From positions 1 to 64,000 of the forward strand of contig NZ_ANHX01000007.1 of assembly GCF_000316035.1 (NCBI RefSeq): a stretch of 64,000 bases of DNA. The letters are read 5' to 3'. This document shows, piece by piece, positions 15,199-23,520 of this stretch. The notes beneath the pieces were generated by a model, which did no database searches, was not told where the DNA came from, and saw only the letters and a list, made by a program, of their open reading frames with translations. Positions within the stretch are counted from its first letter, which is position 1. Each line of letters begins with the position of its first letter. Both the position numbers and the translations under genes were made by a program. Source of the stretch: Paenibacillus sp. PAMC 26794. GTDB taxonomy: Bacteria; Bacillota; Bacilli; Paenibacillales; Paenibacillaceae.

Positions 15199-15223
15199 GA
15201 ACAAATGTTCCTGTTTATATTAT
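15199..15223 (-). promoter_or_regulatory. LexA-type SOS box and -10 element
   Basis: GAACAAATGTTC (15199-15210) matches GAACRNRYGTTC exactly and is flanked by G/C to give a 14-bp palindrome-like site. On the minus strand TATAAT lies just upstream, so the box would cover the start point. It faces the 14769-15158 gene. Confidence 0.55.
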
Positions 15224-15600
15224 AGTCAGCATAATCCTGAGCCATGCAGGTTTCAACCTGAAAATATTTACATTCTCTCTTAAAGGCAGCTTGAATCACT
15301 TGAAAACTCTTATGGGATAAGGAATATACGCAATTCCATATTGTCGAAATGCAGAACATGAAAGGAGAATTTACGCACAGTGTTTAGAGTTTGTTTATAG
15401 TAACTCGTTATAATATCTGTAAAATTTGAAACCACATCGAAAGGAGTTCTAACATTCAAGAATACATATTCCAATGAAGTACGTCTGATGGATATACGAG
15501 CATAGCAGTTGAGTAGCTCTGAAGTAGATTTGTAAGGTTGAGACGGAGATGAAGTCGCGAGGGACAAGGATTTTATATGATGAATGGAAGGGCGATAGTG
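15211..15600 (+). other. Leader region of the S-layer protein gene
   Basis: A TATAAT at 15409-15414 without a good -35 is the best promoter candidate, which would give a ~190-base leader. No open frame with a ribosome binding site or clear hairpin is seen in it. Confidence 0.35.
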
Positions 15601-18600
15601 ATGAATAAAAGGTTACTGAGGTTTAAAAAAGTGATAACGATGCTGATTGTAGCTGCATTAATGTTTGGGGGAATTCCAGGATTTCAGGCGTTAGGTGTAG
15701 ATCGTGCTTATGCGTCAAGTGGAACATGGGTAGATGTGGGTGGAGTTGGATTCACGGGTGGACAGGTAGAAAAAATTTCGTTAGTTTTCGATCGCCTAGG
15801 TACGGCTTACATCGTATATAAGGATAACGTTAATGGTAATAAAGCGACCGTGATGAAGCTAATTTCCGGGGAATGGCAACCTGTTGGGCTGCTCGGATTT
15901 ACAACGGGACAAGCTGAGACTTTATCGCTCGCATTTGACTCTCAGAATACTCCATATGTAGCCTACCAAGATGTTGATAATGACAGCAAAGCTACTGTTA
16001 TGAAATTCAACGGAAGTCATTGGGAAGTTGTGGGCAGTGCTGGTTTTACGGCTGGAGCTGCGGTGTACGTCACGCTTGCATTTAGCCCTAATGATACGCT
16101 CTATATTGGTTACCGGGATCACGCTGCCAATACTAAAGTGACGGTTAAAAGATTGAATGGAAACCAGTGGGAGACAGTTGGAACTGCCGGTTTTACGACA
16201 GGTGTTGCACTAGAGATGTCCAAACTGATTTTTGATGCTAATGGCATTCTTCATTTTGCTTTTAAAGATTCAACCAATAATAAATTGACTGTAATGCAGT
16301 ATGCAGGTGGTTCATGGAAAAATGTAGGGAATGCGTCATTCACAACAGATGCAGCATCTTATCCGTCCCTAGCGTTTGGTCCGAACAATGTACCTTATGT
16401 TGCATTTCAAGACGGCTCCAATAGTTATAAAGCAACTGTAATGAAACTTAATGGCAGCCAGTGGAAAGTGGTAGGTAATGCTGGATTCTCATCAGGAACG
16501 TTAAATAGTATGTCTCTGGCCTTCGATCAGGAAGGGGTGCCTTACACGGCTTTTAAAAATCTTGTTAATTTTAGCATGGAACCACAAGGTGTAATGATGA
16601 AGCTGGATGGAAATCAATGGACTGTTGTCGGAGGAAAGCCATATTCTGCAGGTCAAATCAATGAATCTTCGCTTGCTTTTGGTCCGAACGGAATGCCTTA
16701 TGTTGCTTATGCAGACAACACCAAAGGGAATAAAATGACTGTCATGACACTCTCTACGGAACATTCAGTGACTTACAATGCCAATGGTGCAACTACGGGT
16801 AGTGTTCCGGTAGATAATCAGAAATATGAAAAATATGCAACGGTGACAGTGCTAGATAACTCGGGAGTGCTTGAGAAAGAAGATTATCAGTTCATCGGAT
16901 GGAATACATCCGCAGACGGCAGTGGAACCAGCTACAGCGCAGCAGATACATTCTCCATGAATGATAGTGATGCTACGTTGTATGCGCAGTGGCAACCGCT
17001 TTATGTAAATATTAGTTTTGAATCCAACGGTGGAACCGAGATTGACAATCAAAAGGTGAACTATAACAGCCCAGCAGTCGTTCCTGATGCTCCGCAAAAA
17101 GCAGGTTACACGTTCTCTGGCTGGTATCGGGATAGCCAGTTGCAACAGACTTTTGATTTTACGACGAATCTTACGCAAAATATTACACTGTACGCGAAGT
17201 GGAAATCATCGACAGCAACACTTTCCAGTCTGGTAGTGAGTTCGGGTCAGTTGACACCTGATTTCTCTGCAGATGAACTCGATTATCGCGTAGATGTGGA
17301 ATCTGATGTGACAAGTCTAAACGTGTCCTTGGGCAAAGCAAATGACGGACAAGTAGTACAGGTAACAGGTGTTACAGATGAAACCGTCACGGATGGTATA
17401 TACACATACACAGTTACGGATCTAGTATACGGCTCAAACCTTGTAAACATTAACGTTCAGGCGGAGGACGGCACTAGTAACGACTATAAACTTAACATCA
17501 ATCGAATTGACATCACCAATGCCAAATTGAGTGAAATAGCTCTACCTTCGATCACATTATCTCCGAAATTCAGCCCGGAAGAAGAGATATATGAAGCGAC
17601 AGTCAGCAGTTCTGTTAGCACGACTGAAATTAGCGTTAAACCGGATCAAACTGGAGCCGTAGTGAAAATTAATGGTATCAGCGGTAACAGTACAGTCGTA
17701 CAATTAGTCAGTGGTATGAACACAATTACGATCGAAGTGACTGCACTGGATGGAGTAAGCAAGAAAACATATACGCTGAACATCAAGCGCAATACTGATA
17801 GTTCAGGCGGATCGGGTGGTAATGGAAACTCAGGTGGAGGATCTGGCAACTCTGGGGGAAGTAGTCCAGGTACACCAGTGACTAATCCCATCGTAACTCC
17901 GCCATCTACAGGTGCTCAGGTGCTAGTGAACGGTAAAGCCGAGAACGCTGGAAGCTTAGCCACTACTGAAGTGAACGGGCGAAAAGTTGTAACCCTTACA
18001 GTGAACGCAGTTCTCATTGCACAGAAACTTCAAATCGAGGGGAACAACGCCATTGTCACGATCCCTGTGACAGGTAATGGCCAAGGAGATCTGGTTATTG
18101 GTGAACTGACGGGCCAGACAGTCAAACTCATGGCTGACAAACAAGCCGTATTGGTGCTTCAAACGGATATTGCCTCTTACACGTTACCTGCACAGCAGGT
18201 TAATATTGAGAAGCTCGCGCAGCAACTGGGTGTGAATTCTGACAATTCCTTGGAGAACATCAAACTGCAAATCGAAATTTCACAGCCAACAGAAGCAGTG
18301 ATACAGACAGCACAGTCAGCAGCTCAGCAAAATGGATATACTCTTCTGGGATCACCAGTTGATTTCAAAGTAACAGCCACTTTCGATGGCAAATCCGTTA
18401 GTGTGGATAAGTTCAATAGTTATGTATCACGTACGATTGCATTACCACCTACCGTTAATCCTAACCAAATCACCACAGGTGTTGTAGTGGATGCAGAAGG
18501 AACTGTGCGCCATGTACCCACAGAAATTACACAGGTTAATGGGGTATACCATGCACAGATTAACAGCTTGACCAACAGTGTGTATGCCGTTATCTGGCAC

Positions 18601-19167
18601 CCTCATAGCTTCACTGATGTAGTCCAACACTGGGCCAAGACAGAAGTGAATGATATGGGTTCACGTATGGTTATCGAGGGAATCACGGACACAACCTTTG
18701 GACCGAACCGTGGAGTTACACGTGCAGAGTTCGCTGCTATTCTGGTACGTGGATTAGGATTAAAACCTGGAGAACGGGTTAACTTTTTCAAAGATGTGAA
18801 TGGAAACGAATGGTACGCGGATGCTGTGAATACGGCAGCTAGCTATGGATTAATCGATGGTTATGAAGATGGAACATTCCGTCCACAGGCACAGATTACT
18901 CGTCAGGAAGCGATGGCGCTCATTGCACGAGCTACGACAGTGACTGGAATGGAAACAGTTGCTTCTGCCGGGAACGTTCAGCAATGGTCTGATTACGTAG
19001 ACGCTGAGCAAGTAGCAAGTTGGGCGAAGGAAGCAGTAGCATCCAGCATCTCCATCGGACTGGTGTCAGGACGTGGAAAAGATACCATTGCTCCGAAACA
19101 ATCGATTACCCGTGCCGAAACAGCTGTAATTATACGCAGATTGCTTCAACAGTCTGGTCTGATTTAG
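15601..19167 (+). CDS. Large S-layer-anchored surface protein with seven-repeat propeller-like domain
   Basis: About 1,190 residues. Signal peptide (MNKRLLRFKK, cleavage near RAYAS). Then seven ~47-residue repeats of the form VG.AGFT.G....SLAFD....PYVAY.D....KATVMKLNG..W (about residues 35-385), consistent with a seven-bladed beta-propeller. Two Listeria-Bacteroides (Flg_new/InlB-type) repeats ending LYAQW and LYAKW follow. Then come two cadherin-like sandwich domains (ending YKLNINR and YTLNIKR), a Gly/Ser-rich linker, a beta-rich region, and three SLH domains (HWAKTEVNDM onward) that bind cell-wall polymer. Start ATG 15601 is preferred; in-frame ATG 15577 is possible. Probably an adhesin or glycan-binding protein. 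Confidence 0.85.
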   Translation: MNKRLLRFKKVITMLIVAALMFGGIPGFQALGVDRAYASSGTWVDVGGVGFTGGQVEKISLVFDRLGTAYIVYKDNVNGNKATVMKLISGEWQPVGLLGFTTGQAETLSLAFDSQNTPYVAYQDVDNDSKATVMKFNGSHWEVVGSAGFTAGAAVYVTLAFSPNDTLYIGYRDHAANTKVTVKRLNGNQWETVGTAGFTTGVALEMSKLIFDANGILHFAFKDSTNNKLTVMQYAGGSWKNVGNASFTTDAASYPSLAFGPNNVPYVAFQDGSNSYKATVMKLNGSQWKVVGNAGFSSGTLNSMSLAFDQEGVPYTAFKNLVNFSMEPQGVMMKLDGNQWTVVGGKPYSAGQINESSLAFGPNGMPYVAYADNTKGNKMTVMTLSTEHSVTYNANGATTGSVPVDNQKYEKYATVTVLDNSGVLEKEDYQFIGWNTSADGSGTSYSAADTFSMNDSDATLYAQWQPLYVNISFESNGGTEIDNQKVNYNSPAVVPDAPQKAGYTFSGWYRDSQLQQTFDFTTNLTQNITLYAKWKSSTATLSSLVVSSGQLTPDFSADELDYRVDVESDVTSLNVSLGKANDGQVVQVTGVTDETVTDGIYTYTVTDLVYGSNLVNINVQAEDGTSNDYKLNINRIDITNAKLSEIALPSITLSPKFSPEEEIYEATVSSSVSTTEISVKPDQTGAVVKINGISGNSTVVQLVSGMNTITIEVTALDGVSKKTYTLNIKRNTDSSGGSGGNGNSGGGSGNSGGSSPGTPVTNPIVTPPSTGAQVLVNGKAENAGSLATTEVNGRKVVTLTVNAVLIAQKLQIEGNNAIVTIPVTGNGQGDLVIGELTGQTVKLMADKQAVLVLQTDIASYTLPAQQVNIEKLAQQLGVNSDNSLENIKLQIEISQPTEAVIQTAQSAAQQNGYTLLGSPVDFKVTATFDGKSVSVDKFNSYVSRTIALPPTVNPNQITTGVVVDAEGTVRHVPTEITQVNGVYHAQINSLTNSVYAVIWHPHSFTDVVQHWAKTEVNDMGSRMVIEGITDTTFGPNRGVTRAEFAAILVRGLGLKPGERVNFFKDVNGNEWYADAVNTAASYGLIDGYEDGTFRPQAQITRQEAMALIARATTVTGMETVASAGNVQQWSDYVDAEQVASWAKEAVASSISIGLVSGRGKDTIAPKQSITRAETAVIIRRLLQQSGLI

Positions 19168-19213
19168 ACAGCCGCAGCTTATAAGTACGAAATTACGAAA
19201 TAATGACTAATGA

Positions 19214-19252
19214 AACAGGCAGCGCGAGGTTATGCGTTGCCTGTTTTGTTTT
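19214..19252 (+). terminator. Terminator of the S-layer protein gene
   Basis: AACAGGCAGCGC pairs with GCGTTGCCTGTT (one mismatch), followed by TTGTTTT. Confidence 0.8.
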
Positions 19253-19353
19253 ATGGAAGAAATTTAATTCTACTCAACTCTTATTGAACTTCTTATAGGT
19301 CAAAATATATTTTCCAAAAATGAATTTCAGAAAACTATATTTTTCTTTTTTTA

Positions 19354-19383
19354 TTTACAGAACACATGTTCTTATATTATAAT
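19354..19383 (+). promoter_or_regulatory. SOS-type promoter with no evident gene
   Basis: TTTACA (19354-19359), 18 bases, TATAAT (19378-19383). The spacer contains GAACACATGTTC (19360-19371), a full match to GAACRNRYGTTC, so a LexA dimer would sit exactly between -35 and -10. Downstream to 19690 there is no frame longer than about 20 codons with a ribosome binding site. Confidence 0.55.
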
Positions 19384-19693
19384 TGGAAATAGCAAGTAGT
19401 AGGGAAGAAGTAAGCTATAACGATCATTCCTCGTCTTCTTTCGTCTTCTTTAATTTACTGAAAGCAACAATCAGGACAAGCCTGCTCCAAAATAAGGTAT
19501 AATTTATGGGTTTTGCAGGAAACCTAAGGCCATAAACCAAATAACCTTTATGCAATGCAGTCTGCTACAGAAGTAATTACAAGCAATGAATTGAAGCAGT
19601 GAATTACAATAAGGATTTCAGAATGACTTGCCGCAACACGATGATGCGAAGTCAACGAGAAGAAGCAGTAGTATTTTAGCGAAAATGAGCAAC
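19384..19693 (+). other. Region downstream of the orphan SOS promoter
   Basis: The only start with an acceptable ribosome binding site (AAGGA) is ATG 19623, an 18-codon frame ending TAG 19677-19679. It may be a small RNA, a small peptide, or the scar of a lost SOS gene. Transcription would run toward the 3' end of the convergent TIR-like operon. Confidence 0.3.
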
Positions 19694-19722
19694 AAAAAAG
19701 CCCCTGCCTTGGGCGGCGGGGC
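19694..19722 (-). terminator. Terminator of the TIR-like operon
   Basis: On the minus strand GGCCCCGCC pairs with GGCAGGGGC (one bulge) and is followed by TTTTTTG. It lies 50 bases after the small partner gene. Confidence 0.75.
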
Positions 19723-19771
19723 CTATGGAATACTGCCGATTCAGCGGCAGGTTTGATGATATGTTTAGAAA

Positions 19772-20005
19772 TTAAGCAAGATATTGAGGCTTTTCGTAGA
19801 ACGCCTCTTTTTCAAGGATGACCTTATAAGGTCTTTCCTTGCCCTTCAGGGAGGGCCCAATGGTAGTTAGCGGTACGGCCGGCTTGTGGAAACGATCTTC
19901 TTCCTTGGGTTCCGGAACCGGTCGTGATGATTCGGGCGCAGAACTGAGGCGTACCTTTTTTTCGCTGCCCCAGCGCTTGCTTATTTTTTTCGTTTCCGGT
20001 TTCAT
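19772..20005 (-). CDS. Small basic, proline-rich protein coupled to the TIR-like gene
   Basis: A 77-residue, strongly charged protein (about one third Lys, Arg, Glu or Asp) rich in proline, probably disordered: KPETKKISKRW, SSRPVPEPKEEDR, GPSLKGKERPYKVILEKEA. Its ATG overlaps the TIR-like stop as ATGA, so translation is probably coupled. No known family, signal peptide or membrane segment. Tight coupling suggests a partner, inhibitor or adaptor of the TIR-like protein, but nothing in the sequence proves that. Confidence 0.55.
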   Translation of the reverse strand: MKPETKKISKRWGSEKKVRLSSAPESSRPVPEPKEEDRFHKPAVPLTTIGPSLKGKERPYKVILEKEAFYEKPQYLA

Positions 20006-21039
20006 TCCGGTTCGCCTCCTAACAAATCGTTGATGGCGTTGAACAGTTGACGATTCTGTAGGTCAATCTGCTGAAATACCGCCTCATCCGCTTCAATATG
20101 TCCAATAATGTGGACGGTGATTACATACCTCTTGGCTACAGGATAGCATAGCAGATACTCTTTCTCAAGGTAATCATCATACAGATTGATCTTGATTTTA
20201 TTCTCCCGGTAAGAGTCAATCACCAGGATGCGCTTGGGATCATCCGGTTGTTTGTCGTCGTTAGCGGACAAGTCATACTTTCTCCCCGGTTCTCCAACAT
20301 TACCACATAATTGCTCAATATAACCACTGTCATCTGTACGGTATATGGCTGTGCCACGTACAGCGAATGGAGGATGAGAGACAAAGGCAGTACGCAGGGC
20401 ATCGCTCATTCGCTCCAATATCTTGGCATCTGCTTTGCGGGTACGCAGCAATTCCCTAAAGAACCGCAGCAACTTAAGCAGTTGTAACCTTGCTTCTCCT
20501 TCAGTGCGTTTATGCTTCTCAATGATGTTCTCCAATTCTGGATCACTCCAGCGTCCTTGTTCCTCAATACTGTCTGCGATTTTGGAACATGCCACGGACA
20601 CGGCTGGTGCCCACTTTCCGTCAGAACGGATTTCATATACGAGTGGATTTAACCCCAGCAGATCTGTGGGCATACGCAATCCTTCAACCTTGGTTGTGTC
20701 CTTAATGTCTGTAATATCCTCAGGAAGAATGAAAAAAATACGTTTTCGTCCCAGACGACCCATAAACAGACCCATTTCCAGCATTGTATTATCCCGGACC
20801 GACGCGTAGTACTTCCCGCGAATTTTGGATATATCATCCGGATGAAAAATAAAAATGGCAAAGTCAGTCGTACGGACCTCTACTTCCAGATCGTCCATGG
20901 TATAGCTGCTTGGATTAAAAACCCCGGAATACCAAGGGGTAACTTCGGCTGAAAAACGTAAGTTTTCGTGTACTGCGGCTGCAATCGGCTTCGCTTCCAG
21001 CGAGCAGCCAATAAAGACTCTTGGCTTTAACGTTTTCAT
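20002..21039 (-). CDS. TIR-like nucleotide-binding protein with C-terminal GAF-like domain
   Basis: A 345-residue protein. Residues about 8-150 match the TIR-like fold of PF10137 (the type used in Cap12-like CBASS effectors): RVFIGCSLEAKPIAAAVHENL, TTDFAIFIFHPDD, then VRDNTMLEMGLFMGRLGR with the glutamate in the expected catalytic position for NAD hydrolysis. A helical linker follows. Residues about 210-345 are strand-helix rich (GTAIYRTDDSGYIEQLCG, RILVIDSY, YVITVHIIGH) and look GAF-like, perhaps a ligand sensor. No cyclase is adjacent, so this is not a classical CBASS locus. ATG 21039 has AGGCGG upstream. Confidence 0.65.
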   Translation of the reverse strand: MKTLKPRVFIGCSLEAKPIAAAVHENLRFSAEVTPWYSGVFNPSSYTMDDLEVEVRTTDFAIFIFHPDDISKIRGKYYASVRDNTMLEMGLFMGRLGRKRIFFILPEDITDIKDTTKVEGLRMPTDLLGLNPLVYEIRSDGKWAPAVSVACSKIADSIEEQGRWSDPELENIIEKHKRTEGEARLQLLKLLRFFRELLRTRKADAKILERMSDALRTAFVSHPPFAVRGTAIYRTDDSGYIEQLCGNVGEPGRKYDLSANDDKQPDDPKRILVIDSYRENKIKINLYDDYLEKEYLLCYPVAKRYVITVHIIGHIEADEAVFQQIDLQNRQLFNAINDLLGGEPE

Positions 21040-21080
21040 CAATCCGCCTCGCTTAAACGGTAGTGGGATTCAATTGTTAT

Positions 21081-21086
21081 ATTATA
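21081..21086 (-). promoter_or_regulatory. -10 element of the TIR-like operon
   Basis: The minus strand has TGGTATAAT, an extended -10, about 40 bases upstream of the start codon. The -35 is weak, as is usual for extended -10 promoters. Confidence 0.45.
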
Positions 21087-21231
21087 CCATAAACAGCAGA
21101 GTAAGTCTGGAAACGTCTGAACTGGACAAAGAATAAGCCGATTACGTTTGCTATAGTGTATGTGTGAAAGGAAAATGATTCCTTTAAAAAGCGCAAGAAA
21201 ATAAAAAAAGGCCCCAATTTGTCACAGTTGG

Positions 21232-21392
21232 GTGACTGACAGTTATTTTTGGAAGCTTTGGTCATAGAATAAAGGAGCAGGTTGCACCATTAGCAAGCAT
21301 TGCTTATCCTGGTGTTGCCGTATGACTGCTGGAGCAGTCCAAAGGCTGCTTTATGCCTGTTTTTGAGGGATCTGCTGTTTAGACCCGGTCAC
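21232..21392 (+). ncRNA. Structured RNA, possibly 6S RNA
   Basis: GTGAC (21232-21236) and GTCAC (21388-21392) can close a ~160-base fold. Within it lie a terminal hairpin (AGCAA/TTGCT, 21292-21304) on a stem CACCA/TGGTG, a long interrupted stem including TAAAG...CAG with CTGCTTTA, and a perfect side hairpin GACTGCT/AGCAGTC (21324-21339) on the 3' side. A long rod with a central bubble carrying a 3'-side hairpin is the layout of 6S RNA, which binds RNA polymerase. No open frame covers it. The assignment rests on shape and some remembered similarity; a covariance-model search would settle it. Confidence 0.4.
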
Positions 21393-21471
21393 GTTGGTGT
21401 TATATAATAGAAGAACAAGCAAGTTAGCTTTGGTGTTTAAACTGAATGAACTTGCAACTGCTGGAAGTTGG

Positions 21472-21672
21472 ATTTACAATTTACACAGGAACGAAGAGTG
21501 CAGAACCCATCTGTAGAAGCGAAGCGTTCGCCTGAAAGCTTTTTGAATGAAAGCAGCTTCGGAAGCATAAGCTATCACCGGATTTTCCCCAGAGGGAAAA
21601 TGGAATTCCAAAAATCCGGGGATAACCGCGATCGAAAGAGGGTACTGTAATCCAAGTGTAAGTGTATAATTA
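21472..21672 (+). repeat. Structured dispersed repeat, copy 1
   Basis: The core inverted repeat is TATCACCGGATTTT (21573-21586) with AAAATCCGGGGATA (21611-21624), preceded by GAAGCGAAGCGTTCGCC and followed by the GCGATCG box (21628-21634). Outer arms with TTACAC and GTGTAA are present but eroded. It carries an extra ~40-base hairpin insert not found in the copies at 31746 and 38423. It lies between the structured RNA and the YitT gene. Confidence 0.6.
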
Positions 21673-21988
21673 AATGTTCAAGCTTATGCATTGTAGTTAT
21701 TTTTCAGTTTAACTGAGCACAGCTAACCACAACAGAACAGAAAGGATCAGGATACCATGAGTTCCCGAAGGACAATCTCCCCAAGGACGATCTGGAAACG
21801 TTACGATCTCTCATACACATAGCGCCCCTTGTAGAGTACACCAACCGGTTCAAAAAAACGGCTGACTCTGCGAAAGAGGGGATTGGAATGAATATTCGAA
21901 GGACGTACACGATGATTTCTTCCAGGCTTACCTTTTGCAGGGTACGGTCGGTCTAAAAAACCAACCTACAAACTGCGAGGGAACCTGA
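21673..21988 (+). other. Leader region of the YitT-family gene
   Basis: A ~300-base stretch with one small frame from ATG 21757 (21 codons, SSRRTISPRTIWKRYDL, TAG) lacking a convincing ribosome binding site. GCCCCTT and AAGAGGGG (about 21821-21878) can pair. A leader peptide or regulatory RNA is possible but not supported further. Confidence 0.25.
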
Positions 21989-22723
21989 ATGAAGAGAACA
22001 TCGTTAACCTTACAACACGTTAAAACAGAGGCGATCAAATTCGCCATTATGCTACTCGGTACATTTATTTTAGCTTTTGCTTATTATCACATTAACTTTC
22101 AGAATCATTTATCGGAGGGCGGATTTGTTGGTCTGGCCCTGCTCGGAAAATACGCAACAGGCTTATCACCTGCTATCGGTATGTTGTTACTGGACATTCC
22201 GGTCATGATCCTGGCTTGGTTCCTCAAAGGCTGGAAATTCATGATTCAGGCATTGCTTGGCGTCGGTGCATTTTCCCTATTCTATGACGGCTTTGAACGA
22301 TACTCCACACTGGTATTGTCGTTTAACGGAAATCTGTGGATTCCGGCAGTTCTATCCGGTATATTGACAGGGGTAGGCGCTGGGATCGTGCTTCGATTCG
22401 GTGGAGCGACAGGCGGAGACGATATTCTCGCCGTGCTGGTTAGCCGCTGGAAGGGATGGAAGCTGGGAACAGTTTTCTTTGTCAGTGATGCTTTTGTATT
22501 GGGATTGTCGCTTTTCTTTCTTCCGGTAAAAGAAACTTTATATACGATTCTGGCCGTATGGATTGCCAGTAAAGTCATCACGTACGTCGTCAGTGTTCCG
22601 GCTCGCGGAACCGTGGTTACAACTTCGGCTGTGAAATTGCCGATGCCATCGGTTGCAGCCAAGGCAGTTAACGCTGCTGCTATTTCACAACGGACTACGG
22701 TGGCTAGAGGGGTATCCAATTAA
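21989..22723 (+). CDS. YitT-family membrane protein lacking the C-terminal soluble domain
   Basis: A 244-residue integral membrane protein with five to six hydrophobic helices. It shows YitT-family signatures: LSEGGFVGLALLG, then GGATGGDDILAVLVSR. Family members are usually near 280-290 residues with a DUF2179 domain at the end; here that is replaced by a short Ala/Val/Thr-rich tail (residues ~205-244). Function of the family is not established. GAGGGAACCTGA lies before ATG 21989, a modest ribosome binding site. Monocistronic, with a strong terminator downstream. Confidence 0.8.
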   Translation: MKRTSLTLQHVKTEAIKFAIMLLGTFILAFAYYHINFQNHLSEGGFVGLALLGKYATGLSPAIGMLLLDIPVMILAWFLKGWKFMIQALLGVGAFSLFYDGFERYSTLVLSFNGNLWIPAVLSGILTGVGAGIVLRFGGATGGDDILAVLVSRWKGWKLGTVFFVSDAFVLGLSLFFLPVKETLYTILAVWIASKVITYVVSVPARGTVVTTSAVKLPMPSVAAKAVNAAAISQRTTVARGVSN

Positions 22724-22789
22724 CCATACGTTTCAGAACAACCATAACCTGTATGCATCATATTCAGGTCTTGATAGTTAAAGTTCATA

Positions 22790-22839
22790 CAAAATCCCTT
22801 TTGACTGCTCTTCAGCAGCAAAAGGGATTTTGTTGTTTT
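22790..22839. terminator. Bidirectional terminator
   Basis: CAAAATCCCTTTTG and CAAAAGGGATTTTG form a perfect 14-bp stem followed by TTGTTTTG, between convergent genes. Confidence 0.85.
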
Positions 22840-22848
22840 GCGATTCAT

Positions 22849-23319
22849 TCAGGGCTTGATCGAAGAAGCAATCTGACCATCCTGATTATGGATAATCGCT
22901 CGAATATTTTGTTTGCTACTCAGTTCTTTGGCCTTATCTACAGCTTCTGCCTTCGTATCAAATGTCGACAGATAGGTAGACTTTCCTTCTTCCTTGATCG
23001 CCCAGCCAGAGTCGGTAGGCACTACATGGATGTTGTCATGACTTTTGGACGAAGAAACGGGCTCGGAATGACGACGATCTGTGGAGGACGACTTTTTAGG
23101 GTTGGAATTATCGGAAGAAGATGTGGAGTCCGATTTCGAACTTTCCGGTGCGGGATGATTTTCATCCCATTCTTCCGCCTTAGCTGTCGCTATGGCAATC
23201 GAGCGGCCTTCCTCATACCCGTCATCGAGCATGGCATTGGCAATCTCAATTGCTTTATGTCTGACACGTGGTTCCAGGTTCTTCATGGATACCGGATAAT
23301 CCTGTTTATTCCAAGGCAT
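22849..23319 (-). CDS. YdaT-like protein: ChaB-like N-terminus, DUF2188 C-terminus
   Basis: A 156-residue protein. Residues 1-50 (MPWNKQDYPVSMKNL, IANAMLDDGYEEGRSIAIAT) match the N-terminal domain of Bacillus YdaT, related to ChaB. A Ser-rich linker follows. The C-terminal ~60 residues (HVVPTDSGWAIKEEG, AEAVDKAKEL, IIHNQDGQI) are a DUF2188 domain. In bacilli such proteins are often under general stress control; no SigB promoter was confirmed here. AGGAGGGG precedes ATG 23319. Confidence 0.75.
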   Translation of the reverse strand: MPWNKQDYPVSMKNLEPRVRHKAIEIANAMLDDGYEEGRSIAIATAKAEEWDENHPAPESSKSDSTSSSDNSNPKKSSSTDRRHSEPVSSSKSHDNIHVVPTDSGWAIKEEGKSTYLSTFDTKAEAVDKAKELSSKQNIRAIIHNQDGQIASSIKP

Positions 23320-23520
23320 ATGAACCCCTCCTGTACAATAATGGATTAGTTGTATATTACCCTGTGAGGGAAGGGATAAACGATAAACAGGTGAGGTCGT
23401 GAGTGTAATTAACGATGATCCAGAAGGATCCCGTTCCTATACTTTTGCAAGACAGAGGAGTATAATGCTGTCCATGAAAGAAATAAGTTCAATAACAGGA
23501 ATATAAAGGAGTACATACAT

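Noticed and set aside
15601..16760. Sialidase/BNR repeats
   Set aside because: The repeats lack the SxDxGxTW Asp-box; only a general propeller call is justified.
20002..21039. CBASS operon
   Set aside because: No CD-NTase cyclase or STING-type partner within reach; only the TIR-like effector fold is shared.
22753..23349. 198-codon plus-strand frame
   Set aside because: Runs antisense through the YdaT-like gene, which has a clear family match and ribosome binding site.
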